A DNA stretch of 64,000 nucleotides from Sinohyriopsis cumingii (Eukaryota; Mollusca; Bivalvia; Unionida; Unionidae): NCBI GenBank assembly GCA_028554795.2, contig CM068842.1:29155077-29219076 (forward strand). Direction: 5' to 3'. The notes beneath the pieces are model-generated. The model ran no database searches. It was not told the origin of the DNA and was given only the letters and a program-made list of their open reading frames with translations. Below, piece by piece: positions 25,501 through 34,235 of the stretch (position 1 is the stretch's first letter; each line of letters starts with the position of its first letter). The position numbers and the translations under genes were made by a program.

Positions 25501-25990
25501 CTAGTTTTCCAATATCAGGTTTCTTATTTAACGGGTATATTCCATAAACAACTGCTGTTTCAGGATACGCTCGTTCATAGTATGGTTTGTCTATTCCAGT
25601 TAACAGCCCCGGCTTGGAGTCGCGGCTCAACGTAACCGCCTTGTTGCCGCTACGAACTGGTTCAAATTTATCTCGTATAATCCAATTGCCTGATTCCATC
25701 CGGACAATGAATTTCACTCTGAAGAAATACTTGCTGGAGCCAAGTTGTGATATTATCGTTGCCGCGCGTTTGTCGTTCATGGTAGCATCAACAACGCCAT
25801 CAATTCAAAATGTTGACCAGGTGTGAGATGCACCATCACGCTTGAATTCATTGATACAATCACGAATTTTATTTAACAGGGTTCTATCGTTTATTAACGC
25901 CTTTGGTACGTCCTTGAGGGTTCTATCGAGATTAAATTTAACATTTTTGTAACGCTTGATTGCTGTTAATTTCTCAAACTCCTCCTCCAT
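22505..25990 (-). pseudogene. B-family polymerase / SF1 helicase / HNH fusion with two in-frame stops
   Basis: One reading frame of 1162 codons is interrupted only by TGA (25805-25807, codon 62) and TAG (23561-23563, codon 810). Residues in this sentence are counted from the ATG at 25780: polymerase motif A 'DMVACYPASF' at 346-355, a motif B-like 'GRRIIGKFTQGG' at 499-510, motif C-like 'AIDSMYID' at 600-607 (first Asp of the usual DTD replaced by Ala), then helicase Walker A 'SGCGGSGKTT' at 677-686. After the TAG come the DE box (codons 23531-23536), 'GDHGQPPP', 'TIHSSQGLT' and 'VYLAVSRVRR' (SF1 motifs III, V, VI), and an HNH zinc unit with CASC, 'VDRIDNS' and CLEC. Role: replication of the element. 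The layout matches a polymerase-helicase family I recall from fungal and animal mobile DNA. As written only fragments could be made unless the stops are read through. Confidence 0.85.
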
Positions 25991-26127
25991 ATAATTAAAA
26001 CAAGTATTTAAATGAAAGAATTATTATATAATTAATCACTGCAAATGGTTGATGATTGGGTCGACAACCCCGTGCAATAAATCATGTAGAGGTGAATTTT
26101 GTGGATATCATTTACAAAGCGTTCGTA

Positions 26128-26355
26128 ATGGTTCAAATGGCCCCCCCCCCGTGCGTGGTTTGCTACGTTGGGGTGCGTGGTAAATCACAATTATGTATCA
26201 ATTGTGGCGGCAAACGATACAGGGAACTAAAACGCTATTATGACAAACGAATAAAAAATGCCGTCATTGACTCCAACAACGACAGGATTATAAAAACTCC
26301 TCAAGACTACATTGAAAGGTTTATAACTAAACCAAGTAATGAATTAAACAAATAG
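26128..26355 (+). CDS. small zinc-binding protein, unknown role
   Basis: About 75 aa from the ATG at 26128 (or 72 from 26137). It opens with a proline stretch encoded by a C10 run (26141-26150), then a 'CVVC...LCINCGG' four-cysteine cluster typical of a zinc ribbon, and a very basic helix 'KRYRELKRYYDKRIKN'. It could bind nucleic acid. It is divergent from the polymerase gene and followed 13 bp later by the HNH gene. The C-run makes the upstream frame uncertain. I do not recognise the family. Confidence 0.5.
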   Translation: MVQMAPPPCVVCYVGVRGKSQLCINCGGKRYRELKRYYDKRIKNAVIDSNNDRIIKTPQDYIERFITKPSNELNK

Positions 26356-26368
26356 TATTGTTATACAA

Positions 26369-26881
26369 ATGAACGAAGAATTTCAACCGCATCCCGTGCT
26401 CGTTAATTATGAAGCATCTCGTGACGGTGTTGTTAGACACCGTAGACTAAAAAAGCCGGTTGGTGTTGTTAGTAATAGCGGGTATTTGATGTTTACTGCG
26501 GGAGGAAAAAGCTATTATGTTCACAGGATGGTATTTGAAGTATTTAACGGATTAATCGAGAATGGGTTTGTGATTGATCATATTAATAATAATAAGACTG
26601 ATAATTCTCTTATAAACCTGCAAGCTATCTCGCAAAGTCAGAATACCAAAAAAGGCGGAACTGGTAAATACTCAAAGAAAGCAAAGAGTGTAAAATCATT
26701 TGATACAACAACGCACGAAGAAAAAACTTTTCAGTCAATGAATGAAGCCAGTAGATATTTTGATATTTGTATGCCCGCAGTACGATTTGTTGCAGAAAAT
26801 ATAACTAAAACAGCGATCTCAAAAAAGACCGGACACAGAATTCGATTTTCATATTATCTGAATGAGCATCAAGGGAGATAA
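26369..26881 (+). CDS. HNH endonuclease of the homing type (NUMOD4 / HNH_3 / NUMOD1-like)
   Basis: 170 aa, intact. Residues 14-32 look like a NUMOD4 segment ('YEASRDGVVRHRRLKKPVG'). Residues 51-86 form the HNH_3 core, with 'VHRMVFEVFNG' and the catalytic 'VIDHINNNKTDNSLINLQ'. Residues 121-160 resemble a NUMOD1 DNA-binding helix pair. Such proteins cut double-stranded DNA at specific sites and are common in phages, in large DNA viruses and as free-standing homing genes. It sits at the inner end of the replication block. Its base composition is more AT-rich than the neighbouring genes, which would fit separate acquisition. It may be a selfish passenger or aid competition between elements. Confidence 0.85.
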   Translation: MNEEFQPHPVLVNYEASRDGVVRHRRLKKPVGVVSNSGYLMFTAGGKSYYVHRMVFEVFNGLIENGFVIDHINNNKTDNSLINLQAISQSQNTKKGGTGKYSKKAKSVKSFDTTTHEEKTFQSMNEASRYFDICMPAVRFVAENITKTAISKKTGHRIRFSYYLNEHQGR

Positions 26882-27805
26882 CTCGTTTTGTGATAGCGTC
26901 GCATGACAAGAGTTACGTCCCTTGAAGTCCAAATTATGTTACGATTAATTAATCATTTTACGATGAAAACTAATGAAATACACGCTGTTATCTAACAGCT
27001 GTATTCTTTTTTTTAATGTTTTATTCAAATATTTGGTTTCATTTAAATGCTGTGAAACACCATTAATAAGTATTCAAGGATTTAACGATTCAAGGGAATT
27101 CAAATTAACACACACCTTGTGACTGACGCCGCTGTATTAGTCACTTTATATATAAACCGACTCGTTATAAGCCTGGGGCTTTCGAAAGCCGATTCGATCA
27201 ATCAAAACTAACCCACGCACTTGACCCGGGCGTGTGGTTGTCTTTTGTTCACAATCATGCAATTTAATTGGGTTGCTTTTGATTGGTCGAATCGGCCGTA
27301 GAGTTCCGCTTTATGTTTGTGCTGTCTTGTGCCGTCCCATCATCCATCAATCATTTAATTGTAAATATATCCATCCTTAATTAAGTACATGTAGTGATGT
27401 CCCCCCAAGCATATCTTCTGGGCGGTCTACGATGACGTTTGTCACCCTAGGCCTCCCTCCCGGAGATGTATGTTTCGGGGTTCCCTTGGGCTCAGATGGA
27501 TGCGAAGGCACCCAAGGGGTTCCAAGATGTGTTGTTGATGGATGTCCTTAATTAAGTAACCGATGGGCCTCTCTGACGTCATAGGGCGCCAGCGGGGTTG
27601 CCAAACGGGTCTTTTATGTATGTGCCGTCCAATCATAATACTCTCTGTTAACTCGAAGATGCGGTGGCAACTTCATGTTATACGAGTCCATAATCACGCA
27701 CATATTTCTCTAGGCAGTAAAGATGTTAACAGCACCTTTATGTGCCTAGAGTTCATTTTGTAAAACATTTTTTTTTATATTAGAAATAAAGATGTTTATA
27801 AGAAT
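26882..27805. other. central non-coding region of the Polinton
   Basis: About 0.9 kb without a credible gene, between the replication block and the virion block. It holds a TATA-like 'tatatataaa' near 27148, the palindrome 'ggctttcgaaagcc' (about 27177-27190), the long imperfect hairpin 27189-27295, and a stem 'cccttggg'/'cccaaggg' (27483-27490, 27511-27518). The phrase 'ccttaattaagta' occurs twice (about 27375 and 27549), as does 'gtgccgtcc.atcat' (about 27329 and 27622). It could be a regulatory or replication region or a non-coding RNA; the function is inferred only from structure and position. Confidence 0.55.
27189..27295. repeat. large imperfect hairpin
   Basis: Arms 27189-27213 and 27271-27295 are 25 bp each and complementary at all but three positions (core 'ccgattcga.caatcaaaa'). 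The 57-base loop holds a smaller 'cacgc'/'gcgtg' pair around 'cccggg'. Confidence 0.75.
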
Positions 27806-28130
27806 ATGAATATCGAAGACATCAATAACATTTTAACTGAAATTTCAAAATTAAAAATTAAAAAATCAAGGAATTGTATTATCTGATAAGCTTGATAACC
27901 AAAAAATATTGTCCGATTATGAAATTATTAACGAGCAATCAAAGAAAGGTCGATATACCTTGCCACGTGAGTATTCTTTTATAAAGCGATTACAATATAC
28001 GATCAATGAAAACCTGTATGGCAGTGACGTAAATGCATTTATTGGATTGTTTACTACCGTTGAAAAAATACGACAAAAACTCGGCGTCGAGAAATCTCTA
28101 ATAAAATTAAAAACATCAGGAAGATTCTAG
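27806..28130 (+). pseudogene. small Polinton protein of unknown function, one frame break
   Basis: Starts 'MNIEDINNILTEISKLK' at 27806 and, by its own frame, stops at 27886. The frame beginning at the A6 run (27860-27865) continues for about 90 codons, through 'SDYEIINEQSKKGRYTLP' to 28130. The composition (charged, helical, no Cys) looks protein-like, and the join at an A-run matches the pattern of the other broken genes. I do not recognise the family. Confidence 0.5.
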
Positions 28131-28388
28131 ACGAAGACGCTGTGGAGGAGAGAACTCTCTCAATTGAAATCACCGACTATACTCATTGAAATTACTTGTG
28201 TGTACAAGTAAAAAAAAAATAAAACGTGAAAACAACATTTTTTTTTTGCCATCAGCAAAGTCATATACGTGTGCAGATATATTTCTACATAGGATTTTCT
28301 CCTCCAAGAATTCTTATCAATCTGGATTTTCCTATACAACTATGTGCGTACTGAATGGTCGCAGATAATTACTGCGACACCGCCGTTT

Positions 28389-28541
28389 TCACGTAGTTGC
28401 TGATATTGCTGTGGTGTTATCATCACCGTGTTCAGCAACCACTAGTTTAAAACCCTCCCCGTGATTATTTTTGAAGCATTCCCGGATTGAGTCGTATAGT
28501 TTGACTTTGTCGTTGATGGATACTTTGACCTGGTAGTACAT
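28389..28541 (-). CDS. possible small ORF on the minus strand
   Basis: 50 codons starting 'MYYQVKVSINDKVKLYDSI', the only minus-strand candidate in the right block. Beyond the codons for 'VVAEHGDDN' a second frame stays open for 27 codons ('MITPQQYQQLRENGGV'), so this gene may also carry a frame break near 28420. No known family. It could be chance. Confidence 0.3.
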   Translation of the reverse strand: MYYQVKVSINDKVKLYDSIRECFKNNHGEGFKLVVAEHGDDNTTAISATT

Positions 28542-28609
28542 TATTAAATAACTCAGTATTTAATTGCAATGACGTGTTGGGGTTTTGTATTATAAAATTA
28601 GAAGAATTT

Positions 28610-28621
28610 TATTTATAATAA
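28610..28621 (+). promoter_or_regulatory. AT-rich start-proximal element (repeated before virion genes)
   Basis: 'tttataataa' immediately before the ATG at 28622. Similar words touch the starts at 29700 ('gataataataag'), 30289 ('gaataataataaaa'), 31744 ('tatttaataaaa') and 34236 ('tatttaataa'). This recalls late promoters of large DNA viruses, in which the start codon is part of the promoter. Function is inferred. Confidence 0.4.
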
Positions 28622-29657
28622 ATGGTAGGTGAATCACTTACAACGAGATTAGCACGTGAAAGACTAGCAGCGCTTAAAAAGTTTATACCATTACGAGACA
28701 GAGTGAGAGAGAAACTTCAAACGCGGCAACAAATGCAAACTGACTTTGCTGTTGGAAGCGAACAGTTATTTGCCCCGGTAACTAAAGCGACCAAAGATAT
28801 TACGGCGGCAACTGTACCCGTTCTCGGTGTGCTTGAAAAGATAGCAGCAGAGACCGAACAAACAAAAAAGTCTTTAGAAACACTTCCCGTGGATATAGTG
28901 ACCACCTCACGGCAACAACAACGAAAAGAACGAGTATTAAAAGAACTACAACAGCGCCAACCACGACCTATTGCACCGCCCCCCGATCCACAAGAACCTT
29001 ATGTTACAATCGCCGACGAAGAAGAATTAGAAGGTGCTGCTGCAAAAGAGCCAGAAGAAGAATTACAAGAACAAGAAGAACAAGAAGAATCAATAATTAC
29101 CTTGAAAGGAAACATACCCTCAAGAATACTTAAAAAAAGTACAATAGATGAAATTAGAAATTATCGAGATGGAAAAGAATTAGTTGATTTTACTGCTAAG
29201 AATTTAAAAAAAAACAATACGAGATAGACACATCAATAGTGGTTATGACGATAGAATAACGAAATTGGAACATTGGACAAGAATAGTATTCTTAGCAAAA
29301 CACCATCTAGTTAGAATGCCATCGGATGACACGTATCAGAATTTTCATCAAAACGTAAAAAGCCGAGTGAATGAGATTAATCCCACTAAGAAATTTACCG
29401 CTAGTGGATATTCAAATGGAACTAAGAGTTTCAACGCTAGCGTTACTTGTCCTGGTAATGTTCTCAGTGATATATCACGGTTAGAAGTACTTATCAGAGG
29501 GAAACGAGCCGGAAATAATTCCAGAGAAATTATTAATGAAGCCGCTGATATTTGCAGGCGGCTATTTGCCGGCGGCGTAATGGGTATTGATATATATCGA
29601 ATGCTCATAAACGAACTCGTGGATGGTCTTGATGACCACGGTCATTACAGCGATTGA
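28622..29657 (+). pseudogene. coiled-coil / acidic protein of the virion block, one frame break
   Basis: The first 201 codons encode a helical, charged protein: 'LTTRLARERLAALKK' near the start, a Gln/Arg-rich coil, a Pro-rich hinge 'RPIAPPPDPQEP', and a strongly acidic stretch (about residues 140-160) that is Glu/Gln-rich. The frame stops at 29225-29227, just after an A9 run (29206-29214). Another frame, open across that run, continues to 29657 ('EHWTRIVFLAKHHLVRMP' and beyond) without any ATG near its beginning, so the two are most simply one gene of about 345 codons. Position before the pX-like and capsid genes suggests a structural or scaffold role. I do not recognise the family. Confidence 0.6.
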
Positions 29658-29699
29658 TCACAATCACTAATTGGAAAACATTAACATGATAATAATAAG

Positions 29700-30221
29700 A
29701 TGATCATACACTACAACCATGATAAACCAGTACTCGTCTACGTGGTAAACTCGCGATTGCCTGTTTACCGCGCGTACCATGGAGATGGTCTCGGTAATAC
29801 CATTGCGGGGTTATTTACAAGAATGGCTCCAAAAGTAGCGCCGTTAGCCAAACAATTATCAATGAAGGCTATTGACGTTATTCGTGATAGGGGTATTAGT
29901 GCTATTGGAGATGTTGCCGGAAGGGCGTTTTCTGCCGCACGAGATAAACTAGCATCGTTGGTGAGAAAAAGAAAACAGAAACCACCGGTGATGCCATCAA
30001 CGACAGTGATGCCTGCAAATGTCAGTAAAGTAATAAATAACGCCGTGGAAGAAAAACTAGAGTCATTGGCGGCTCAGTCATTGATGACGACTCCGTCGTT
30101 GGCGGCTCAGTCATTGATGGCAAAGCCATCCACCGATGCAACAACCAGCGCTATCATGAACGCGATAGCGGGGAGTGGCCTTAAACAAAATTCAAAGAAT
30201 TTACGACGAAAACGACGTTGA
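29700..30221 (+). CDS. pX-like virion core protein
   Basis: 173 aa. The segment 'YRAYHGDGLGNTIAGLFTRM' (residues 23-42), followed by an Ala/Lys-rich amphipathic stretch and the basic clusters 'VRKRKQK' and C-terminal 'LRRKRR', matches the pX-type proteins described in adintoviruses and Polintons, thought to bind packaged DNA like adenovirus core proteins. A short internal repeat 'SLAAQSLM..PS' occurs twice (around residues 123-145). It lies between the coiled-coil gene and the capsid gene, with an AT-rich element at its ATG. Intact. Confidence 0.7.
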   Translation: MIIHYNHDKPVLVYVVNSRLPVYRAYHGDGLGNTIAGLFTRMAPKVAPLAKQLSMKAIDVIRDRGISAIGDVAGRAFSAARDKLASLVRKRKQKPPVMPSTTVMPANVSKVINNAVEEKLESLAAQSLMTTPSLAAQSLMAKPSTDATTSAIMNAIAGSGLKQNSKNLRRKRR

Positions 30222-30288
30222 GGAAAATCGTAGATTTTCCACTCAAAGAGTTTTGCAATTGAAAACACCAAAATGAATAATAATAAAA

Positions 30289-31714
30289 ATGTTTAAACGA
30301 AGAGCCGATCCGGCGTTTGATATGGATGCCCCAATGGATAAGGATGATTCCGTCCGTAATTATCAATATTATTCCTATCAACCGCCACAAGCCAACCTAC
30401 GATCGCGAATTGAACTTCAAGTCCATGATACCAGTAAATATTTTCTGCCATGTGAAGCGTTTATTGAAATCGAAGGAAAACTCGTAACAGATGCTGCAGA
30501 TGATACACCATACCCAGAGGAATCTCATGTTCAAGTTGGCTTTGTCAACAACGGCATCATGGCGTTATTTGAGAGTGCTAGATATCTCATTGACGGGCGA
30601 GAAATTGAATCAATAGAAAGCGATGTTGATGTTGCAACAACGATAATCGGGCTAGCAAGATATTCCGATGATTATACAAGATCGGCGGGTCCGTCTATGA
30701 TGTTCGCTAAGGATACCCGAAATAACGCTGACCACATTCAGTACATTAACGTGTTGATAAAACAAGATGCTTCAGTTGCTAATCAAGCTGAAGCGGCTAA
30801 TCCAGACCGCAGATCAAGACCAGGCGCTGATTTGCTATTATGAGAGGGGTTAACAATGATTTCAATCTAGGATTTGCAACACGAGTAGCAACATTGCAAG
30901 GACAACAACGACGGTTTTCATGCGCGATTCCACTCCATCATATATTTGGATTCTGCAGAAACGTCAGAAAAGTTATCTATGGAGCCAAACACACAATAGT
31001 GTTAGTGCGAAGGGGCAATGACAACAATGCCATCTGGCGTGCTGCTGGTGTCGCTGCCGGTAAGGTCGTTTTAGATAAAATAGCATTGTGGATGCCAGTG
31101 TTGACTCCATCAATTACCACGGAAGCACGATTGGTATCATTTATGGAACGGGGGGAAAATCATTGTTGAGTTGGTTAGCGGTAACAACTGATGTCAAAGA
31201 GGATAATGTCGGTGAGACATTTACATGGCACTTGGCATCCAAACAAGGTGTTTCAGCTCCACGTCATATATTTGTTGCGTTACAGGATATAAGACGATTG
31301 AATAATCAAGAACACAGTCATATGATATTTGATCAATTAGGAGTCAGTGAGGTTTCGCTGAAAATAAACGGACAACAGGAACCATCCGAGGATATACAGC
31401 TTAATTACAACAACAACCATATTGCTCGCGTGTATTATCGGATGCTGTCATTTATGGCGCGTGATCAAAACGTCGACACCGGTTTGCAAATATCACAACT
31501 TGATTTTAAAAACTTGTATCCGATTTATTACTTTTCGTTGGAACATCTTGATTTAATGAGACAATCCGTTGTTGACATACACTTCCGAGCTCGTATAAAC
31601 CCGGGCGGCGTTAATTATAGAGCGGTTGCTGTCATTCTCAGCGATAAATCAATGCTGTTGGAGGGAGTTGGCGGACGAATGAGAGTTGTTGATGCACCAG
31701 TGGAAAACATGTAA
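30289..31714 (+). pseudogene. major capsid protein (double-jelly-roll type), two frame breaks
   Basis: Three consecutive pieces in three frames: 30289-30843, an open frame from about 30831 to 31169, and a third that runs to 31714. Together they span about 475 codons. Recognisable segments are 'VHDTSKYFLPCEAFIEIEG' (first piece), 'FSCAIPLHHIFGF' with 'VRKVIYG' (second) and 'YPIYYFSLEHLDLMRQSV' (third), as in Polinton/adintovirus capsid proteins, which form hexon-like trimers. The first break is in 30828-30843 and the second in or beside the G6 run at 31150-31155. In both, the downstream frame implies one base too few (or two too many), the opposite of the A-run breaks elsewhere. As written, no full capsid protein can be made. 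Confidence 0.82.
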
Positions 31715-31743
31715 CAATTAAATTAATCTGTTATTTAATAAAA

Positions 31744-32211
31744 ATGTCATATAATGTTGTCAATGTTACGCTGACTGATGGTCAGGTCAAGAAATTGAAA
31801 TCAAAGTCCGCTAAACAATGTGGAACCACAGTGACGTTAAAGCCATCACAGATGACTTTCGGCAATCATAAAATATCATTGACGGGAAGACAAATCAAAC
31901 ATTTCAACGATGCAATGAAGAATAAAAAGGGTGTTCAAATAACTTTTTCAGCCGCAGCGATCAAAGACATGGAAAAGACCGGCGGGATATTTCCGTTGTT
32001 GGCTGCGATTCCAGCGTTGATTGCAGCGGCTGCTCCAGCGGTGGCGAAGGTGGCGGCGTTAGGAGCCGTTGGTACCGCAGCGGGGATGGCACTAAAGAAG
32101 GCAACTGGGCAGGGATACAAAAAAAAGAAACGAGGAAAGGGCCTAAGACTACCAGGAACCCCGTATTCATGGTACTCGGGAAAGGGTCTAAGACTAGGGC
32201 CCGTTTATTAA
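31744..32211 (+). CDS. pVI-like membrane-active virion protein
   Basis: 155 aa, intact. The N-terminal half is beta-rich ('VNVTLTDGQVKKLKSK'). Residues 80-118 form a long Gly/Ala-rich hydrophobic stretch ('GGIFPLLAAIPALIAAAAP'). The C-terminus is very basic and carries 'GKGLRL' twice (residues 131-136 and 147-152) beside Gly-rich sites that an adenain-type protease might cut. This arrangement is that of the pVI-like or membrane-penetrating proteins reported next to Polinton capsid genes. The upstream element 'tatttaataaaa' touches the ATG. Function is inferred from position and composition. Confidence 0.65.
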   Translation: MSYNVVNVTLTDGQVKKLKSKSAKQCGTTVTLKPSQMTFGNHKISLTGRQIKHFNDAMKNKKGVQITFSAAAIKDMEKTGGIFPLLAAIPALIAAAAPAVAKVAALGAVGTAAGMALKKATGQGYKKKKRGKGLRLPGTPYSWYSGKGLRLGPVY

Positions 32212-32237
32212 CGCAAGGGTCTATAACCCAGGAACCT

Positions 32238-32720
32238 ATGGTTAAGGAGTCAATGACTCCTATGTCTAATTTTGACCTAATCGATGCTGCTAAAGAGTTA
32301 TCGCTGAAAAACTTTAGAGGGGTTTTTATGAGAGATCAATTACCGGCGGCACCAAACCGTGTTGAAACCGGTATCATCAAACTGGATAATTCTACCGGAG
32401 CGGGGACTCATTGGGTTGCATACGCGATTGATCCGCGCGCGATTGTTTATTTTGATTCATACGGGTTAACCCCGCCAAACGAGTTCATGCAGTATATACA
32501 ACGACGAAAAATCTCTGATTTTCAACCCCCGGTTTTTTATTCCACGCTGCCAACACAACAATTAAATGATCCACCGATATGCGGACGTGAAGTATTAAAT
32601 GTACTCGCGGAGATTTCATCGTCGAAAAAACCGCCTCATGTGGTTCTAAACGAGTATACAAGTGGGGTCGTAGAAGCTCAACGGATTTTAGAGAATAACA
32701 TTTACAATAACAATGACTGA
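32238..32720 (+). CDS. adenain-type cysteine protease (Ulp1 fold)
   Basis: 160 aa from the ATG at 32238. Other in-frame ATGs are at 32169 (overlapping the preceding gene) and 32262, which best fits the conserved start. The conserved N-terminus 'FRGVFMRDQLP' is followed by catalytic His in 'GTHWVAYAID', Asp in 'YFDSYGL', a Gln-rich oxyanion segment 'LPTQQLNDPP' and the nucleophile Cys in 'ICGREVLNVL'. It would mature capsid and core proteins, as adenovirus protease does. The stop overlaps the next ATG (32713). Intact. Confidence 0.92.
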   Translation: MVKESMTPMSNFDLIDAAKELSLKNFRGVFMRDQLPAAPNRVETGIIKLDNSTGAGTHWVAYAIDPRAIVYFDSYGLTPPNEFMQYIQRRKISDFQPPVFYSTLPTQQLNDPPICGREVLNVLAEISSSKKPPHVVLNEYTSGVVEAQRILENNIYNNND

Positions 32721-34111
32721 TATCTGGGGACGATTTATTTCAGCGCTGAAAAAACCCACCACGGAAACATCTGCGGATTCCATCAAGGATGTAAAAAAAA
32801 CTAATTGAGGATGAAATCGCTGAGACGCTAAACCTAACGGAGGTCGACCCGGACGAAATAGTTGTATTTCAAGATCGCCAGGGTAAATTGAAAACCAGTA
32901 ATGTGTCACTCAATGATATTTTAACACGACAACACGGTGTCGACGAGAACAAAATGGCGTTGTATTCCAGCGATGGTAAATTGAAACCGGGTGAGCTTGT
33001 ATCCACGATCACAGACGCGATTGCCAGGCATGCTAGTGAGTTGGAAGATCATATACGAAGGTATAGTAGTTTTCGCAGAAACATCGTTAATAAGTTTTTG
33101 GGAGACCCGGTTATATCTACACCGACTCTTGCTGAAATTAAAACGTTCATTGACAGTCATAACCACGACAACGGGTATATTAAAGACCTTGAACGGATTA
33201 GGTTCAAAGACCTTTTTACTAACTTCTTTTATAACGACGAAAAAAATAAATTGTTTACTCCCGCCGAGGTTAACGACATGGGCCTTGAAAAAATTCAAAA
33301 GAGTCTTTATAACATCTACTTGCATATAACAACCCAACAACGACTTAAGGTCAGCGAGATCATCGAGAATTTTTTCCCGGGTGTTGTCACCCCCCAACAC
33401 TTCCCAATAACTTATCATAACATCCGCGATCATATTATATCTCAACAACGACTTAAGATTAACGAGCTTAGCGCGGATTTTTTTGGAGACCCGGCTATAT
33501 CTACACCGACCCTCGCTGAAATTAAAACGTTCATTGACGAGCAAAAATCCGCCCGCGGCGTCGCTGATAAGTTTTTTGAAGATATCAAAACGAAATTGAT
33601 CGACATTAACGTGGATAACGCGTCCGTGAATGAAAAACTCGACAAAGTAAAAAATGATTTAGGTGACATTATTAATAAGAATAGAAACAATGTCGCGAAA
33701 CTTACCGAGGATTCACTCGCACTCGCTAGGATGGTTACGGACCTTAGCACGTCCATCAACAAAATAAAAATTCCACACACCCCCGCACATGTTAATAACA
33801 TCGTGTACACAGTAGCTAGTGGGGTCCTCGATTGGGTCAAGGGTGGTGACCGCAATAGTGTGATGTTTGACCATCAAGGTGTACAGGGTTGTTATCGATT
33901 TACAACATTACATCGTGTTCCATTTAAGTTGCTTGTCGCGATACCCGACCGAACTGGTATTAACACAATAACATATATAAACGATGCCAGAAAATATTCT
34001 GCGGTTCACGTATCTACATCCGACGAAATAGTTAGAACAAAAGTACCTTGGATACTAGAATATGTATCTGCTATTCCACCAAATCTTGACAGCATCTCCG
34101 CCGATTATTAA
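32713..34111 (+). pseudogene. fibre-like coiled protein with internal repeats, one frame break
   Basis: Starts 'MTDIWGRFISALKKP', overlapping the protease stop, and terminates at 32808 because of the A8 run at 32793-32800. The other frame, open from that run, continues for about 435 codons to 34111. Long helical sections ('KLTEDSLALARMVTDLSTSI') alternate with two copies each of 'GDP.ISTPTLAEIKTFID' (near 33100 and 33490) and 'QQRLK..E' (near 33340 and 33450). The last 100 residues look globular ('SGVLDWVKGGDRN' onward). A slender repeated shaft with a globular end suggests an attachment fibre, by analogy with adenovirus; this is inference. I know no homologue by name. Confidence 0.6.
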
Positions 34112-34235
34112 TTTCACAGCGGTGGTATCCGGCTACGATACAATGTTCAACAGCGACACCACGAACGCGAAAATCACAATTTGCAACCGGTGTTATACCT
34201 AACGTCGATTAATTTAACGGCGATGTATTTAATAA

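Noticed and set aside
29265-29657. Separate 130-codon gene with a TTG start
   Set aside because: No ATG near its beginning, and its frame is open upstream into the preceding gene at an A9 run; better explained as the second half of the 28622 gene.
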